The notes under the pieces: model-generated | Databases searched by the model: none | What the model was told of the DNA's origin: nothing | What the model saw: the letters and a program-made list of their open reading frames with translations, nothing else | NCBI RefSeq assembly: GCF_001949145.1 | Contig: NW_019091439.1 | Span: forward strand, 494,013-558,012 | Direction: 5' to 3' | DNA: 64,000 bases | Source of the DNA: Acanthaster planci | Lineage: Eukaryota; Echinodermata; Asteroidea; Valvatida; Acanthasteridae | Part shown: piece by piece, positions 1-12,700 of the stretch | Layout of the letters: each line of letters begins with the position of its first letter | How positions within the stretch are numbered: position 1 is the stretch's first letter | Translations under genes and position numbers: made by a program

Positions 1-358
1 TATTTAAGATTTATTTGATTTATTTAAATAGGATATATTTTATATCATATTAAATACATCTTTTCATTTTTGAGTGTTATTTTTACATCACATTCAATTC
101 AGCCGTCAGCTGCAAGTTGTGAGGTTTTTATAAACCGATTTGAATTTGGAATTGAATTAGTTTCTCTGGAGGTCACGGCTGATGTAAGGACAGTGGAAAG
201 TACATTGAGCAAACTTTGCTTTTAAAAATACTTGCAGAGGGTGACTGCTATGTGATTACTCAGATATAAGCACGTGATTTGATGTCCATCGGTGAGGTTG
301 ACATGTTTCGTCACCCAGTCATGTGATGTCAGGAGGTATAATAATGCTTGACATTGTA

Positions 359-574
359 CAGTATGTTCCTAAAAAAGGTAACTGAAGTTCAAAGGTCAGC
401 TATGTCAAGAATACATTGTTCATTCTTGTGAAATGTTTACTACAATACTAAGTAACTCATCAGCTTTAATTTGACACCTTGCTTGCGTCAACATTGTCAT
501 GGATCACAGAGTATTCTTGTATTCTTGACATAGCTGACCTTTGAACTTCGGTTACCTTTTTTAGGAACACACTG
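359..574. mobile_element. Palindromic MITE with CAGT(A/G)TGTTCC ends (mariner-type)
   Basis: The two ends are inverted copies of each other over about 60 bp. The left arm (359 to about 420) begins CAGTATGTTCCTAAAAAAGG and the right arm (about 513 to 574) ends CCTTTTTTAGGAACACACTG. A loop of roughly 90 bp separates them. A TA dinucleotide flanks both ends (357-358 and 575-576), matching the TA target duplication of Tc1/mariner elements. The element is too short to encode a transposase, so it is a non-autonomous copy. The superfamily call is inferred from the ends and target site. Confidence 0.75.
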
Positions 575-764
575 TATAATGAATGCTCCCAGAGTTTGCA
601 GCAGTGTTTCACTTTGTTGCAGCACACGTGTACTTGTACTCTAGTACCTTTTGCACATGTTCTAATGATGAAGTGCTAACGGACGAGTGCACAGCTCCAA
701 GCATGGAGACCAGTACATTTAACACCATTTTACATCTGGGAGGAAAAGAGAACATTAACCTTAA

Positions 765-812
765 TACTCCTCAGTCCTCCAACAGGTGAAGGATTGAGGA
801 GGGTTAGGGTTC
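765..812. repeat. Fragment of the CCTCAATCCTYCAAAATCC repeat family
   Basis: The stretch contains GGATTGAGGAGGGTTAGGG, the terminal motif of the longer repeat copies at 52905-53310 and 60040-60455. Only the end of the element is recognisable here, so this is a truncated or decayed copy. Confidence 0.45.
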
Positions 813-3800
813 AACCTTGGCAAGTCTAGTTTAACATTTTAAATATGCTGCGGCTCGCTAATTTCAAGAATGAGAAGTCTGTTCAAGATAACATCTATTT
901 GCATGATGGTCTTAACAGTTAACAGAAGGACAGAAAATGTGCATTGTTCTTTGGCAATTGTATCTGTTCAACACCTTCCTGCTATACTAAGCACTGATGA
1001 CGATTGTAAATGTGTGAAATACAGCATGCCTTCAGTACAACAAAAACTTTATTTCTTTTTCTCTTTTGTCATGTTGGTGTCTTTGTAATAAAAAGTGGAT
1101 AACCATACAAAGAAACACTTATGGGAATGTTTTCCACAACACTAGCTTCCTTGGGATAAAAAGCAGCTTTGTAAACTTTGATCTCTAACTTCAAGAACCA
1201 ATTATGTCTTAGAAAGAAAGGTGAATGTGATAAAATGGCTTGCTCAAGAGCACAAGCACCAAGATCCCACCCAACCATTGTTGAAAACCCCCTATTCCCT
1301 AAGCTGCAGAAATTAATATCCAAATTAGCAACATCAAGATTTAAACCAAACGCACTGTCATAGCATACAAACCCATATGCTATTCACTGGCATTTGATAT
1401 CTTGATTAACTGGATACAGCTTGTTAAAGACCAGTATGTGACTGAAAAGCTAATAGACCCGATAACAGCAAAATAAACACGTACATGTACATGTATTTCA
1501 GTGCAGTTTTGACTGTCTACAACAGGGGCTACATTTTAATTAAGTAAGACCATGTCACTAGACTATACATTCCCATTACTTCTTTTTGATTTAATCCAAA
1601 ATAAAGCATTGCAACTTATGTACCCTGTAGGTTTTTTAAAAGAAAAGAACATTATTTAGGTATTAAGAAGAGCACAAGTATGATGACCTGGAGTGCCATA
1701 AAATTCCAAATTCTAGCAAATCCAAGTAATTATATGCATTATGATTATGCTTTGGTTGTACGAAACCTTTAGAGTTCACAGTATAACAAAAATCTAATTA
1801 TTAAATATCTCTTGCATCAAGCAATAAGTGGAATGAATATTGATTACTACATGAGATAAATTAAACAAATACAGTTGGATAAGTCACATGCTTATTAAAT
1901 AATTTAATTATTGCTTTCACGTAACTTTTAAGCCATTACATTCAATTCTATCAATGACATTGCATTTGTAAACCTACCAACATTATGTCCACGTCCAGTT
2001 TTCCAATCTTTCATAATTTTTACAATTGTTACACGCTGGAAGACAAGATTTATGGTGGATTTCCGGCAAAGTGTTCTCCCGGGTGTTTTGTTCCACACAT
2101 AATAATGCACAAAGTGCAGGTTTCTGGTAACAATTTCTGAAATATCAAATACATCATCCTGTGCTTGAATGACGGCAAAGATGTAAAAGAGAACACAAAC
2201 TGACTGGAGTTGGATATGAACCCACACCATCTGGCACTGTGAGTTACAGGTTCAAGTACTAGCGCATTGAAACAGCGATCAAAATGAAGCTGACCAATCT
2301 AGCACAATCAAGTTCTGAAGATTCAAATTTAGTCACTGACTGATCTTGCTCAGTTGCAATGGAATTCACTGAAACAGAATCAAGTATACAAGCATTTCCA
2401 TGTACATGTACGCGCCACTTCAGTATGATTATTTTGTCCCCATTTTCAAGGGTTGGTGCAAAAACATGGGTAGACCCATTTAAACCAGTCCGTTGGCAGC
2501 AGGTCAATGTATCAATAATTAAATGTGACTCTTTCACTGAAAGGCACTTAGCTAGATTTATTTTTCGCCACCAATAACGCACGCAAAGCACTCAGTGTGA
2601 TTTCAAATCACCATGGCAATGGATTCTATGGCAACCACATGAGAGTTAAGTGACTTTTCAATGACCATGCCAGCAAAGAATTGTTTCCAATATCTCTGAT
2701 CTGTGACTAAAGTAACATGTCCCAAAGTGTTCAGCGTTTTTATGTTGTGTACGTAAGCCTTTATGGTTAGCTCAGATACTGTGCCAGAGAGACAACTGCT
2801 CAATGGATTAATGAGCTAAGCAAAAAGTCCAGGGTCAATCTGAATACAGATACCAAGTAAACGAGTATGCTAAGCAAAGGGAGTATCTCCTATGCACGAG
2901 TAGTTTTCCAGGCAATGTGACGCATTGGACACATACTGCTCATCACTGGTTCCCTGCTCATTTTTGGTTTTCACCAAAAAAAAAAATGCAAAGCAGTAGT
3001 TCCATTGAACTAAAGCAACGGGAGAACTAATCATGTGCCAAACGTTTTCAATGCATCAAATTTGTCATTTTATCAGTGTTATAAAAACCTCACTCCTGTT
3101 CCTAAACCAAATATTGATTTTTGCCAACTCCAGCAGAAAACATTATCCTAACTCCCTAGATAATTTTTTCCAATGAAGCTGTCTACCTCATTTCTCATCT
3201 TCTATGATTTACCTGTGAGCGCTGTAAGAAAATATACAATAAATGCTGGAAAGTTATTTCTAAATTCACATATTTAAATTGCCAACCTGTAAATAATGTC
3301 AAGGTGGCGAAGACTGATTGATGTATTTCAGTGTTAAACCTGAACCTTCCTGATCTTTGAGCCTACATGTACATGTAGTGGGAAACCTGTCTGCTTTAGT
3401 GGATCTATGGATTTGTGGAAGATAGAGCTCAGAATAAAGAATCAAGTACTAGGACTGTTTTATCGGTTTCTTCCACAGTGAAGGATTTAGTAGGGATTGA
3501 GGAAGTTTCCTCTCATGAATTTCAAGGGAGTTCTAGTTAAGGCACCTTCAAGTATCCTAACTCTGTTGACTAACAAACTCCACGACCAGCAATTTGTCAG
3601 TCCTGCTGAGCCTAATGAAATCTAACATGAAGAGTCAGTTAATGATAATACTTGATACAACCACCCAAATCAAACTAAGTACATCTGAGGATTTATCTAG
3701 GCATATCCAGCTAGCTAAGGATTAATAAAGCACCTGTTATTATATCTTAAACCTGCAACAATGTTATTGCCAGGACAAGAAACATAATTTTGATATTTAT

Positions 3801-4626
3801 GAGGCACACAATGAAATAATCGGGGTAGGCCAAAGAGACAAGTTTGTTTGGTTTTAGGAAGAGACAATATAAAAACAGCCACTGGAAAGGTATTTTGAAT
3901 CTATATACAAATTTCTCATTTTTTACAATGCCAAGAATGGAGATTATTCTCCACCCAATATTTCAGAGTTTACAATGAAGGTTGATACTGTCTCAAACCT
4001 ACATTTTGAGAGAGACCTACTGGTATGCAAAGCATGTACAAATACTGGATGATATTTCTGTTGAGGTGGATATGTACAATATATCATATCTTAATATGCA
4101 GCTATTGATGGTTCCAGCACCATTAACATAATGTAACGTATCACTAAATTACAACATGCAAAGACCTTTGAATAGTTGAACTCATATAATACTAGTTAAT
4201 CTTTCTGTCGCAGCAGAGCTTATCTTCTTTTTTAAATAATGATGATTTCCCTACAAGTCAAGATTACATCTTTATTAGTATTCGTATACAGAGGGCCTAT
4301 ATGTTAAAAGATCACGTAAAACAAAACTGGACATGCTTATTTGTGTTACGGTATCAAAGACACTACAAAAATAAAAGTATGCCTTACCTCACTTAAAACG
4401 TAAAATGACCTTAAGACAGATAAAATGATGGCCATTGAATGCACAGAACTTAAACGACACTTCAGACAAAGGGATAACAGGAGAACAAACACACTGCACA
4501 GCTTTTTTTTTTCACTCTGATTTTTCCCCACTAAATTTATGAAATGTTTTCTGACACAACACTACTTTTAGAGGCAAAATGTCAGTCACCAGTCTGATAA
4601 AAGATTCACAATACAGTTTTCCAATA

Positions 4627-6243
4627 CAGTGGAACGCCACTATACCGAACATTTGGCTGTACCGAACATCGTCCTTGGCTCCCAATAATTTGTGCACATA
4701 ACCTTCCGAACACTATTCAGTTGCTGTTTGTAATTCCCGAACGTCAACATGATACAGCAGTCTGTGGTTTTATTATGTTGGAAAGTGACAAGTGGCCATT
4801 ATTTCCCCATGGAATAGAAGGGAAAGCCACTAGTTGTCAATGGTATTGAATAGATGCTGGTTTTGTGACTGCACATGATCGGTTGCGGAAGAAAAACGCA
4901 GGTACGCGCACGACGGCATTGCACTAACAATAGTCTAAAGAGAGCGCCGCTGATACAAAAATTAACCTAGATTTACCACAGCATGCATCTGAGTTCGATC
5001 CTGAGTGGTAGTTTTACGACTTTTAGGATAAACTTGATATCAATTTTTTTGACTCAAGTTTAAATAAAAAACAAAAATAATTAACAGATATGTCATACCC
5101 CCCCAAATTTGCCATGTTTTGTTTTTTTGCTAATTTGTGAATGACTAGTGTAAGTCTATTTTTGTAGGGGAGGTCAGTCTGTCTCCTCAAATTTCCCAAG
5201 ACATCCATCTTGGTGTTGCCTTGTGTCAGGCATGGTCCTGTGTGTTATCTAAAACAATGTGGGGGGCAACAGCCTGGCCAGGAGTGATATGGGTTGGTCG
5301 AGTGCGGGAACGGCATTCCACTCCTTGCCTGGGGTAGAGCACACCGCTCTCCGTTGTTGGATTGGAATCGTCGCTGTCGAATTTGCATTATTTTGCTGTA
5401 CCCATCATTTCTCTGGCACAGGTCCCCCTGCCGATTGCCGAGGTGAGACCTGGCGACCCCTTTTAGAGCTGTTGCGTTGTGTTGATCACTGCTCTGATCC
5501 CCCGTGGCAGTGATTTCACCCTCTTCCCGACGGTTGCTGTTTTCCCTGAAGTTTCCCTTTGCCGCCTACTGGTACGTTCCTTGGACGTCCCCGGGATCCT
5601 CATTCGCTTCGATACATTCAAGAACTTTGAACTTTTCGTCTGTTGTGGACTTTCTGATCACGTGTTGCGGACGTAACTGAGCGTGGTCATAGTCCAAGCG
5701 GAAGCAAGACCCAGACGAGACCGTAGGAGACGCAGCCGCTATCATCCTATCCTTTTTTTATATTTTTCTTATATAAATCATTGTAAATTCTGTGTATTTT
5801 CATTTGTGTGTTTTGTCATTGATTGCATTTCTGATTCATATTTCTCCACTTCAATTTCCATTTGAAGATCGTGCGAGTGACCAGAATTAAAGTTCCCGTT
5901 TAATTCGAACTGTACATTAACCTAAATCTTGAATGACTATTGTTTTTTTTATTTTGTTGAGTTGATCGAACCGGTAGAGAATTACATCATCGGGGTTTCC
6001 CTAATCTGGGATAGACCCCGCGACAGATATATGTCTAGAAACCTTAAACTTGAATGCAATGGCAAAACATCATGAAAACAGCGAACCAAGGTATCACAAG
6101 AGGGTGCACTTCGGTTAGACAAGAGAGGGCGCTATTTAACATGGAAACGAAACGTTCGGCAGTTAAATTCGCTATACCGAACGACCGCTGTACCAAACAT
6201 TTAGCGTGGACCCCATCTTGTTCGTTATAACGGCGTTCCACTG
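4627..6243. mobile_element. Tigger/pogo-like DNA transposon, non-autonomous
   Basis: The left end reads CAGTGGAACGCCACTATACC and the right end, in reverse complement, CAGTGGAACGCCGTTATAAC followed by GAAC. These are inverted terminal repeats of about 25 bp. TA dinucleotides flank both ends (4625-4626 and 6244-6245). The CAGTGGAAC...TATAACGAAC pattern is typical of pogo/Tigger elements of the Tc1/mariner superfamily. The 1.6-kb interior has no transposase frame; its GC-rich part (5258-6025) looks like a nested insertion. A diverged relative of the left end lies near 20443. Confidence 0.75.
5258..6025. mobile_element. Possible solo LTR nested in the Tigger-like element
   Basis: This segment begins TGTGGGGGGCAAC and ends GACCCCGCGACA, giving the TG...CA ends of a long terminal repeat. 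It is more GC-rich in its first half than its surroundings and holds an ATTAAA poly(A)-type word near 5887. No matching 5-bp target duplication was found (AACAA to the left, GATAT to the right) and no retroelement coding region is attached. The call is an inference from composition and ends only. Confidence 0.35.
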
Positions 6244-6556
6244 TAAATACTACAATCTTTAGCAGAAAGCAATATTATTGGAAGGAAAGAATAATATCCC
6301 TTGATAGTGCATTAGTAACCTAACACATAAAGGGATTCTGGGTACAATGTCATGGGCTTGAATCCTGGTAATAATTTGCTAAATGTGACAACTTAAAAGT
6401 ACTGTACATGCACACCATATTAGCTTCCAGAACTGCAACATAAAATGACATCAAGTGTTTACAATCTTGGCGTTTAGAATGTTTAAAAACATGAACATGA
6501 CAAAATCCACTTACTGGCACTGGCTGCATCATTTACATGATGTCAGAGTTCAAGGG

Positions 6557-6782
6557 TTAAATGTCATGGACGTTTGGCAAGCTGGGAAAGGTCATCGATG
6601 CCGGAGTTGGTCGTGGCAAGTTGTTTGCAGGCGTGGCCTGAGGCATCTTGGGTGTGGCCAAGGGCGTGTCTGGGGGGGCGGCTGGCGATGAACGCCTTGA
6701 GGTTTTGCTGGGTGGAGTGGATGAACCATCGAGTGGGGTCATGCATGACTTGCGCAGGTCACGAACTTTCGACTCAACGTCC
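6557..6782 (-). CDS. GOLGA3: Golgin exon 15: C-terminal tail and stop
   Basis: This exon encodes the last 75 residues. The first codon (AAG, Lys) is completed across the junction with exon 14, giving WKDVESKVRDLRKS. A Pro/Thr/Ser/Ala-rich tail follows and ends PSLPNVHDI and TAA. It corresponds in place to the Pro-rich tail of vertebrate golgin-160, without clear residue-level identity. The 3' UTR continues toward lower coordinates. Confidence 0.85.
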
Positions 6783-9700
6783 CTGTGAAGACAGTGACAT
6801 TGGCAATAAAACAAATGCACTGCACACAGCAAAATATGAAAACATACTCTTACCCCTGACCAGCGTGAAACTGGTTACCTTAAAAAAATTGTCTAAGGGG
6901 AATGGATAATTCACAGCAGCAATCTCAACAAACTGACTGATTGGAATTGTCGGTTGTACAGATGGACAGTTCAAAGAACAAAAAAGCTGTTTTCAGTAAA
7001 TTATCCAAGGTATGGTGCCCAGACAAACAGTCCCCAGAATGCATACCAATTTATTAACAGATCGATAAGACAGCATTATTTTCTTTAAACTTCATTAGGA
7101 TTAAAGACTTTATTTCATTTGAAAATCATTAGGAAAGACTTCATTTCATTCCAACAGCCTGAATCATCCATCAGTAGTATTCCAATTACCAATGCGTACG
7201 TTATCATTTGATGATTTGCCTCTTGGGAAACTGTGCACTGTGAACATTTCAAATCACTGAGGGTACCAATGAAATTAAAGATGAGGTACTCAATGTCCAA
7301 AAACTTTTGAGAATACCAGTTTGCAATATGTTTTTATGTACCATCTTACATGTGAACTACACCTCAATCTTTAATATTTTTGACTGGGTGAACAAATTTG
7401 ATAGCAGATGAGACGAAAGGATTTCAGACTCAGTCATCTCTGCCATGAGACTTATGAACTTTCGTTTGGAGTGATTATCCTAACCCTCAAATCTTGACAT
7501 GCAAATACTCAGCTGAGATAGCAAACTGGCTCACACAAAATAAAGCAACAGGCTTATGGATTGGTGAGCTTACTTCCATGCTTTGGAGGAGGAGTTGACA
7601 GCCGAGGTGTGCTTATCCATCTGTTGCTGTAGTCCTCCCATCTGATCCTTGACTGATTGCAAACAGCCTCGTAGTGCTGCCAGGGGTCTGCAGGTAGATA
7701 TACAAGGGAACAGATGGAGCAATCATCCCCCAGAAAATTGTAAGTCTGCCCATTATGTATGGTGTTTTCTACATTATCTCATAGCAAGCTTCAGAGTTCT
7801 AGAGATCAAAGAAACAGGATGCAGGCAAACACACAGATCCCACGTGTGGTGACAGCCTGCATCCGAAATACAGTCTGAGAATAGTCAGTACATGGTTGTC
7901 CTGATGACCTCTGGCATGAGGTCATCTCATCAAATATGTAAATGTGCACCAAGTGGCAAAGCCATCCATATATATGTACATGATCGTTCACCAATCAGCA
8001 TGCACAGAAGGTACGACTGGTGCCAAGCAAAACAACATCCAGTCCAATTCTTACTTGCTACTGGCTGCGGTTATTCCATCCTTGTCATCACTACTCAGCA
8101 ACGCCTCCACGTCCACGCTGATTTCAGGCACTATGATGTCATCGGGTACCATGGTAACGTCGCTGCTAGCAACCGGTCCAGCGGCCATCTTGGGGCTAGC
8201 TGCAGTATTTCTGTCCTTCTGTCGTGATCTCAACTTGGCCTTCAGAAGCTGGAGGTCAGAAAACAGACATTACGACTTTCCTATTACAACTATTCCTGTA
8301 CGAAGTCAACAGAACTGATGTGGCACACAACTGTCATCATTTGACACAAACTAGTGAGCTTCCAGGACAACACCCACCTTGTTTTGTTGCAGCGTGGCCT
8401 TCAGCGCTGACTTGAACTGACTCAGTTTTCCTTGATAAGCAAACTTCTCCTTGCGTGTAGCAGCCAACTCTGCCTTCAGTGCCTCGAGCTCTTTTCTTCC
8501 CATCTGAAACATAATAACAGGCCAGATCTTTATACTGAAATTCAAAAAGGCCACTGAAAAAGACTGAAAAAATAAAGTGCAAACCACAAGTTATTTACAA
8601 CATAGAGTTCAACATTTTATACTTACATATATTTATTAGAGAGTAGGAATTTAATGCTACAATAGCCAAGTTTCTTCCAACTTTTTCAAACTAGAGGTGG
8701 GAGGAATTCCATCTTCCTATAAAAGGAACCCTGAAGGTCCAATGATCATGAAACTTAGCATGCATGAAAAGCCATCCATTGTATAATGTACATCCAAAAA
8801 GTTTCAATTAAATTGAACATAGGGTTTTATTTTTATAATCATTTCAATTCATACTCTAACACCTATAGGCCAGTATGCATGATGTACGTCAGTAGGAAGA
8901 TTTGCCATTTTTGACCAACCTGCATTGGATGAATGAGTATTTTGCATGAACTGTATGTCCAATTTTCATTAAATTGGAGTCAAAATGACAGCAACACATC
9001 AGTCGAAAACTCACAAATGCTCATCAGCAAGACAATTTAAAAAACAGCAAAGCAACCATATTAAAGAAAGTGTACTAGGGGACGGATTCTACCACCCCCA
9101 GCTCTTTTAGCATGAAAAACTACTCTGTCAACAAATTTTAACTTTAACTAGGCTTCTGGCTAAGAGTTCGAGCATTGGTGGGTATGGCTGCCTCCTGCTT
9201 CAAATACCTTGGTACTTGAAGTTTGATGTGAGGTCTGACATAAAAACACTGTTTACTTTCAGGTCCTTGTGTGTGCTTTAAAGCATGTGTGCCAACCAGT
9301 CCCAACAAGGGAGTTCTTGTATGATTGGTTCAACAGCGCCATCTAGCATCTTGCAAAGGGTACATTAAAACATTCCATTACAACAACAGCTATGCCCATT
9401 CAGGGCACACTGAGAATATGTTAACAATGCTGAACATTCCCCACACTGATCATTACAAATGCTATGCAAATATTCCAAGTTTTGCAAGACTATAACAGAA
9501 CTGCACAGAGAGCCGTGCAGTATAAAGTCTTCCCTACAACAGCGTTGTACCTGTATGGTAGCCTGGGCGTTGTCCATCTCTATCTTCTGTCTGTGCTCAG
9601 CTAGCTCCAGTTGCTCTTTCACGGCTTGGGCTTCACGCCCTCTCTGCTCACTCTCCCATTCCAGGGCCTGCCAAGAATGATACCCTCAACATCAATGACC

Positions 9701-12700
9701 GATCCCTTACTTTGGCTGAGTAAATATCACTCATCATACCTCCAGGGGATCTCTGTAACTGTGAATCCTTTGCTTTCATGTTGAGAGGCAGTGTGACTGT
9801 TACGGGTTAGAGGTCATGCAATGTAATCTTTTACCAGAATCCTCAAAGTACACCTTTTGTGTTCCACTGACCTTATGTTACAATCTTTTCTTTCAGTTTT
9901 AAGGTGAAATGGTTTGTACAAGTGGAACTATCCACCTAGACTGAGTTTGATAGCTGCTTGAGCAGAAGAAACTGCTAAGAATTTTGGAAATTTTGCTACA
10001 GTTAGTTCTCAGATGTTTGTGTTTGTCGATCTAGCTCAAAACAGTCAGGCAGCGTACGAACTTCATATAAAATCTGACGACAGGCTACACTGCTGGTAGA
10101 GAATAGCTCTACACGGTTACAGTGAGCGCTCATTGTTAAATCACATCAACACCACACTAGGCGTCAACAAGTGCCACAGACAATGTCAACAGAGAGGGAA
10201 ATTAAACTAATTGAGGACTGTCAAGAATTCATATTTCTCATCAGTACTTGCCTTGATTTGTTCAGCTACGACAGGATCTCTGGAGTGCTTCTCCAGAAGT
10301 TGCCTCTTCAATTGTCCAAGTTGACCTTTGGCCTCTTCAAGCTGACCTCTGACCTCCTCAGTCTTAGCTTTCTGTTCTTCCTCATGCTATTGATAGCAAT
10401 ATTTCTTTCATTTCACAAAATGCCATTTCATACATTACAGGCATGAAAATGTACATATTCTGTCTTGACTTATTCTTGAGAATTGAAATTGCAAAGACTT
10501 TTTCCAGGTTGTGTGGTTGATCTACAAACAAAACTCAACAAAAGAACAGAAAAAGTAATGCTAAATTCTTTTTGAGATATGGAACTATTTCATTTGTGAT
10601 TGAAAAACTTACATTGAAGTGAATAAACCTAACTACAGCTGAGTTCCACAGTAACTTTAGCAAACTTGCACCTGACAACTTCCAGCTGGTTCCTACTGCA
10701 TATATCTCACCTGAATACTCACATGGAATTCCTACTGCAGTGACTATATCTCACCTGTATACTCATACTGAGTTCCTACTGTGGTGACTATATCTCACCC
10801 GTATACTCACATTGAGTGCCTACTGTGGAGACTATATCTCACCTGTATACTCACACTGAGTTCCTACTGTGGTCACTATATCTCACCTGTATACTCATAT
10901 TGAGTTCCTACTGTGGTCACTATATCTCACCTGTATACTCACACCAAGTTCCTACCATAGTGACTATATCTCACCTGTATACTCTTATTGAGTTCCTACT
11001 GTGGTCAATATATCTCACCTGTATACTCATATTGAGTTCCTACTGTGGTCACTATATCTCACCTGTATACTCACACCAAGTTCCTACCATAGTGACTATA
11101 TTTCACCTGTATACTCTTATTGAGTTCCTACTGTAGTCACTATATCTCACCTGTATACTCACACCGAGTTCCTACCATAGTGACTATATTTCACCTGTAT
11201 ACTCTTATTGAGTTCTTCCCGCAGTGTCTGCAGCTTGTCAGCCTGTTTGTCTTGTAACATCCTTGTTTCTTCCAACACTGTTCCCTGATCCTGGATGTCA
11301 CATTGTAGTCTACCAATCTCAGCTTTCCCATGAGCAACCTGCAACATCAAATCCAGCAAGTCATGAAAAATTCCTTACTCATGAGAATTCATCCAAAACA
11401 TCCAGGTGGATAGTGAAGGAAACAGAGAGTTAGGATTAAGGTAGCTCATCAACAGCTTAACAATGCAAGGCAAAAAATGCCACAAAACAGCCTTCCTGCT
11501 AATCTGAATGCCATCTGTTGTTCAACAGAACCTGTGACTCCAAAACAACATTCGATATACATGAGCATGCAAATTGTATGTGACTCCACATTCTAACTAG
11601 TAAGAGTGGATTGTAGAAATTGTAACATTTTGAGGGAAAAGCTGCTTGAGGCAGTTGATAGTTTGACGATTATACTACGTCAGCTGACCATATCAGCTGA
11701 TCAAGTTTAGATGACCTCCATGGAATTTGCAGAAAGTGTGTCTGTGAGTGATTCAGACCTAGCAAATATGCTTTTCTTTTAGATCTGGAGGCCTTGGATC
11801 AATGAATGTACGGCAAACGCACACAATTATGACGAACCAACTCAGGTCTACAGGCCTAACAAATCCAAACACTATGCGGGGATGGCATGCAAACATGTTG
11901 ACAGTGCATCACTTTTTCCTTAACGTTATTGAGTTTACCACTGAAGGCCTGTATAATACATGACTGCCAGTTGGTTAAAATTCAGTCCAAAGGAGGTTCT
12001 CTTGCCTAATCAATCAAATGTGCACAGACATCACAACCACTCATCTCCAAGTGAGCATCTATAGACTGCCTACCTGCTTCTGAAGCCCTTTGTTGGCTTC
12101 TTTCTCTTTCCTCAGAGCCTGGGTTTCATCCCGAAGCTTGGCTCGGAGACGGTCTAGCTCAGCCGCACAGTCTTGGCTGTTGGTGGTCATCTGGGCAGCC
12201 ATTTCAGCCAACGTGGTCTCCCGCCGGCCCAGGGCTGCCTCCAAGAGGTTGGCATGCTGCTTCAAGGCGGAGTGACTCTGTTGAACACCTGCATGTCAAC
12301 AACCAAAGATTGATGCAAGCTTCTCTTTTTGAGTATTACAACAAAATGGGCTACATTGCAATGGATTCACCACAAGTCAATCCCAATTGGAGTCTCAACC
12401 ATCAAGGTATTCAAGTGAACTAAAGTGAAGGAATTCCATTCCATTCTTCATCATGTTGCCATTTGAAAAGTGACTGACTCGTTTGCTTGATTACAAATCT
12501 GCCAAAAGGCTTCAGAAATAACGATGTACTCAAAACATTACTTACAAAAGGCATGAGTTACAGCTCCAATTTCAAAAACATACATGTAGAATGTTTCCAC
12601 TGACCTGCCAGTCGGCCTCTTTCTCTTTCTAGATCCAGGGCCATCCTACGATTGGCCTCTTCATTTCGTTGTTGTTGCTCACATAACTCCTTAAGGGCCT

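Larger units (their letters stand above)
1..6556. other. Non-coding DNA downstream of the golgin gene
   Basis: No exon of a recognisable gene is seen on either strand. Open frames here are short (110 codons or fewer), lack plausible splice sites in frame and show no familiar protein motif. The segment must contain the 3' UTR and poly(A) site of the minus-strand golgin gene, whose stop codon is at 6557-6559. Several minus-strand AATAAA words exist (for example near 4768 and 4266), but none can be preferred. What is recognisable is repetitive: a palindromic MITE at 359-574, a repeat fragment at 765-812 and a Tigger-like element at 4627-6243. Confidence 0.6.

Noticed and set aside
10816-11136. 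106-codon plus-strand frame with a periodic peptide
   Set aside because: It is only the 44-bp minisatellite read through on the non-coding strand. The periodicity comes from the DNA repeat.
10688-11217. CRISPR-like spacing in the 44-bp array
   Set aside because: The units are identical throughout with no unique spacers, and the genome is eukaryotic. It is a minisatellite.
12278-12288. Inner acceptor giving exon 8 a start at 12277
   Set aside because: It breaks the reading frame with exon 7. The outer acceptor keeps it and adds residues that match human golgin-160.
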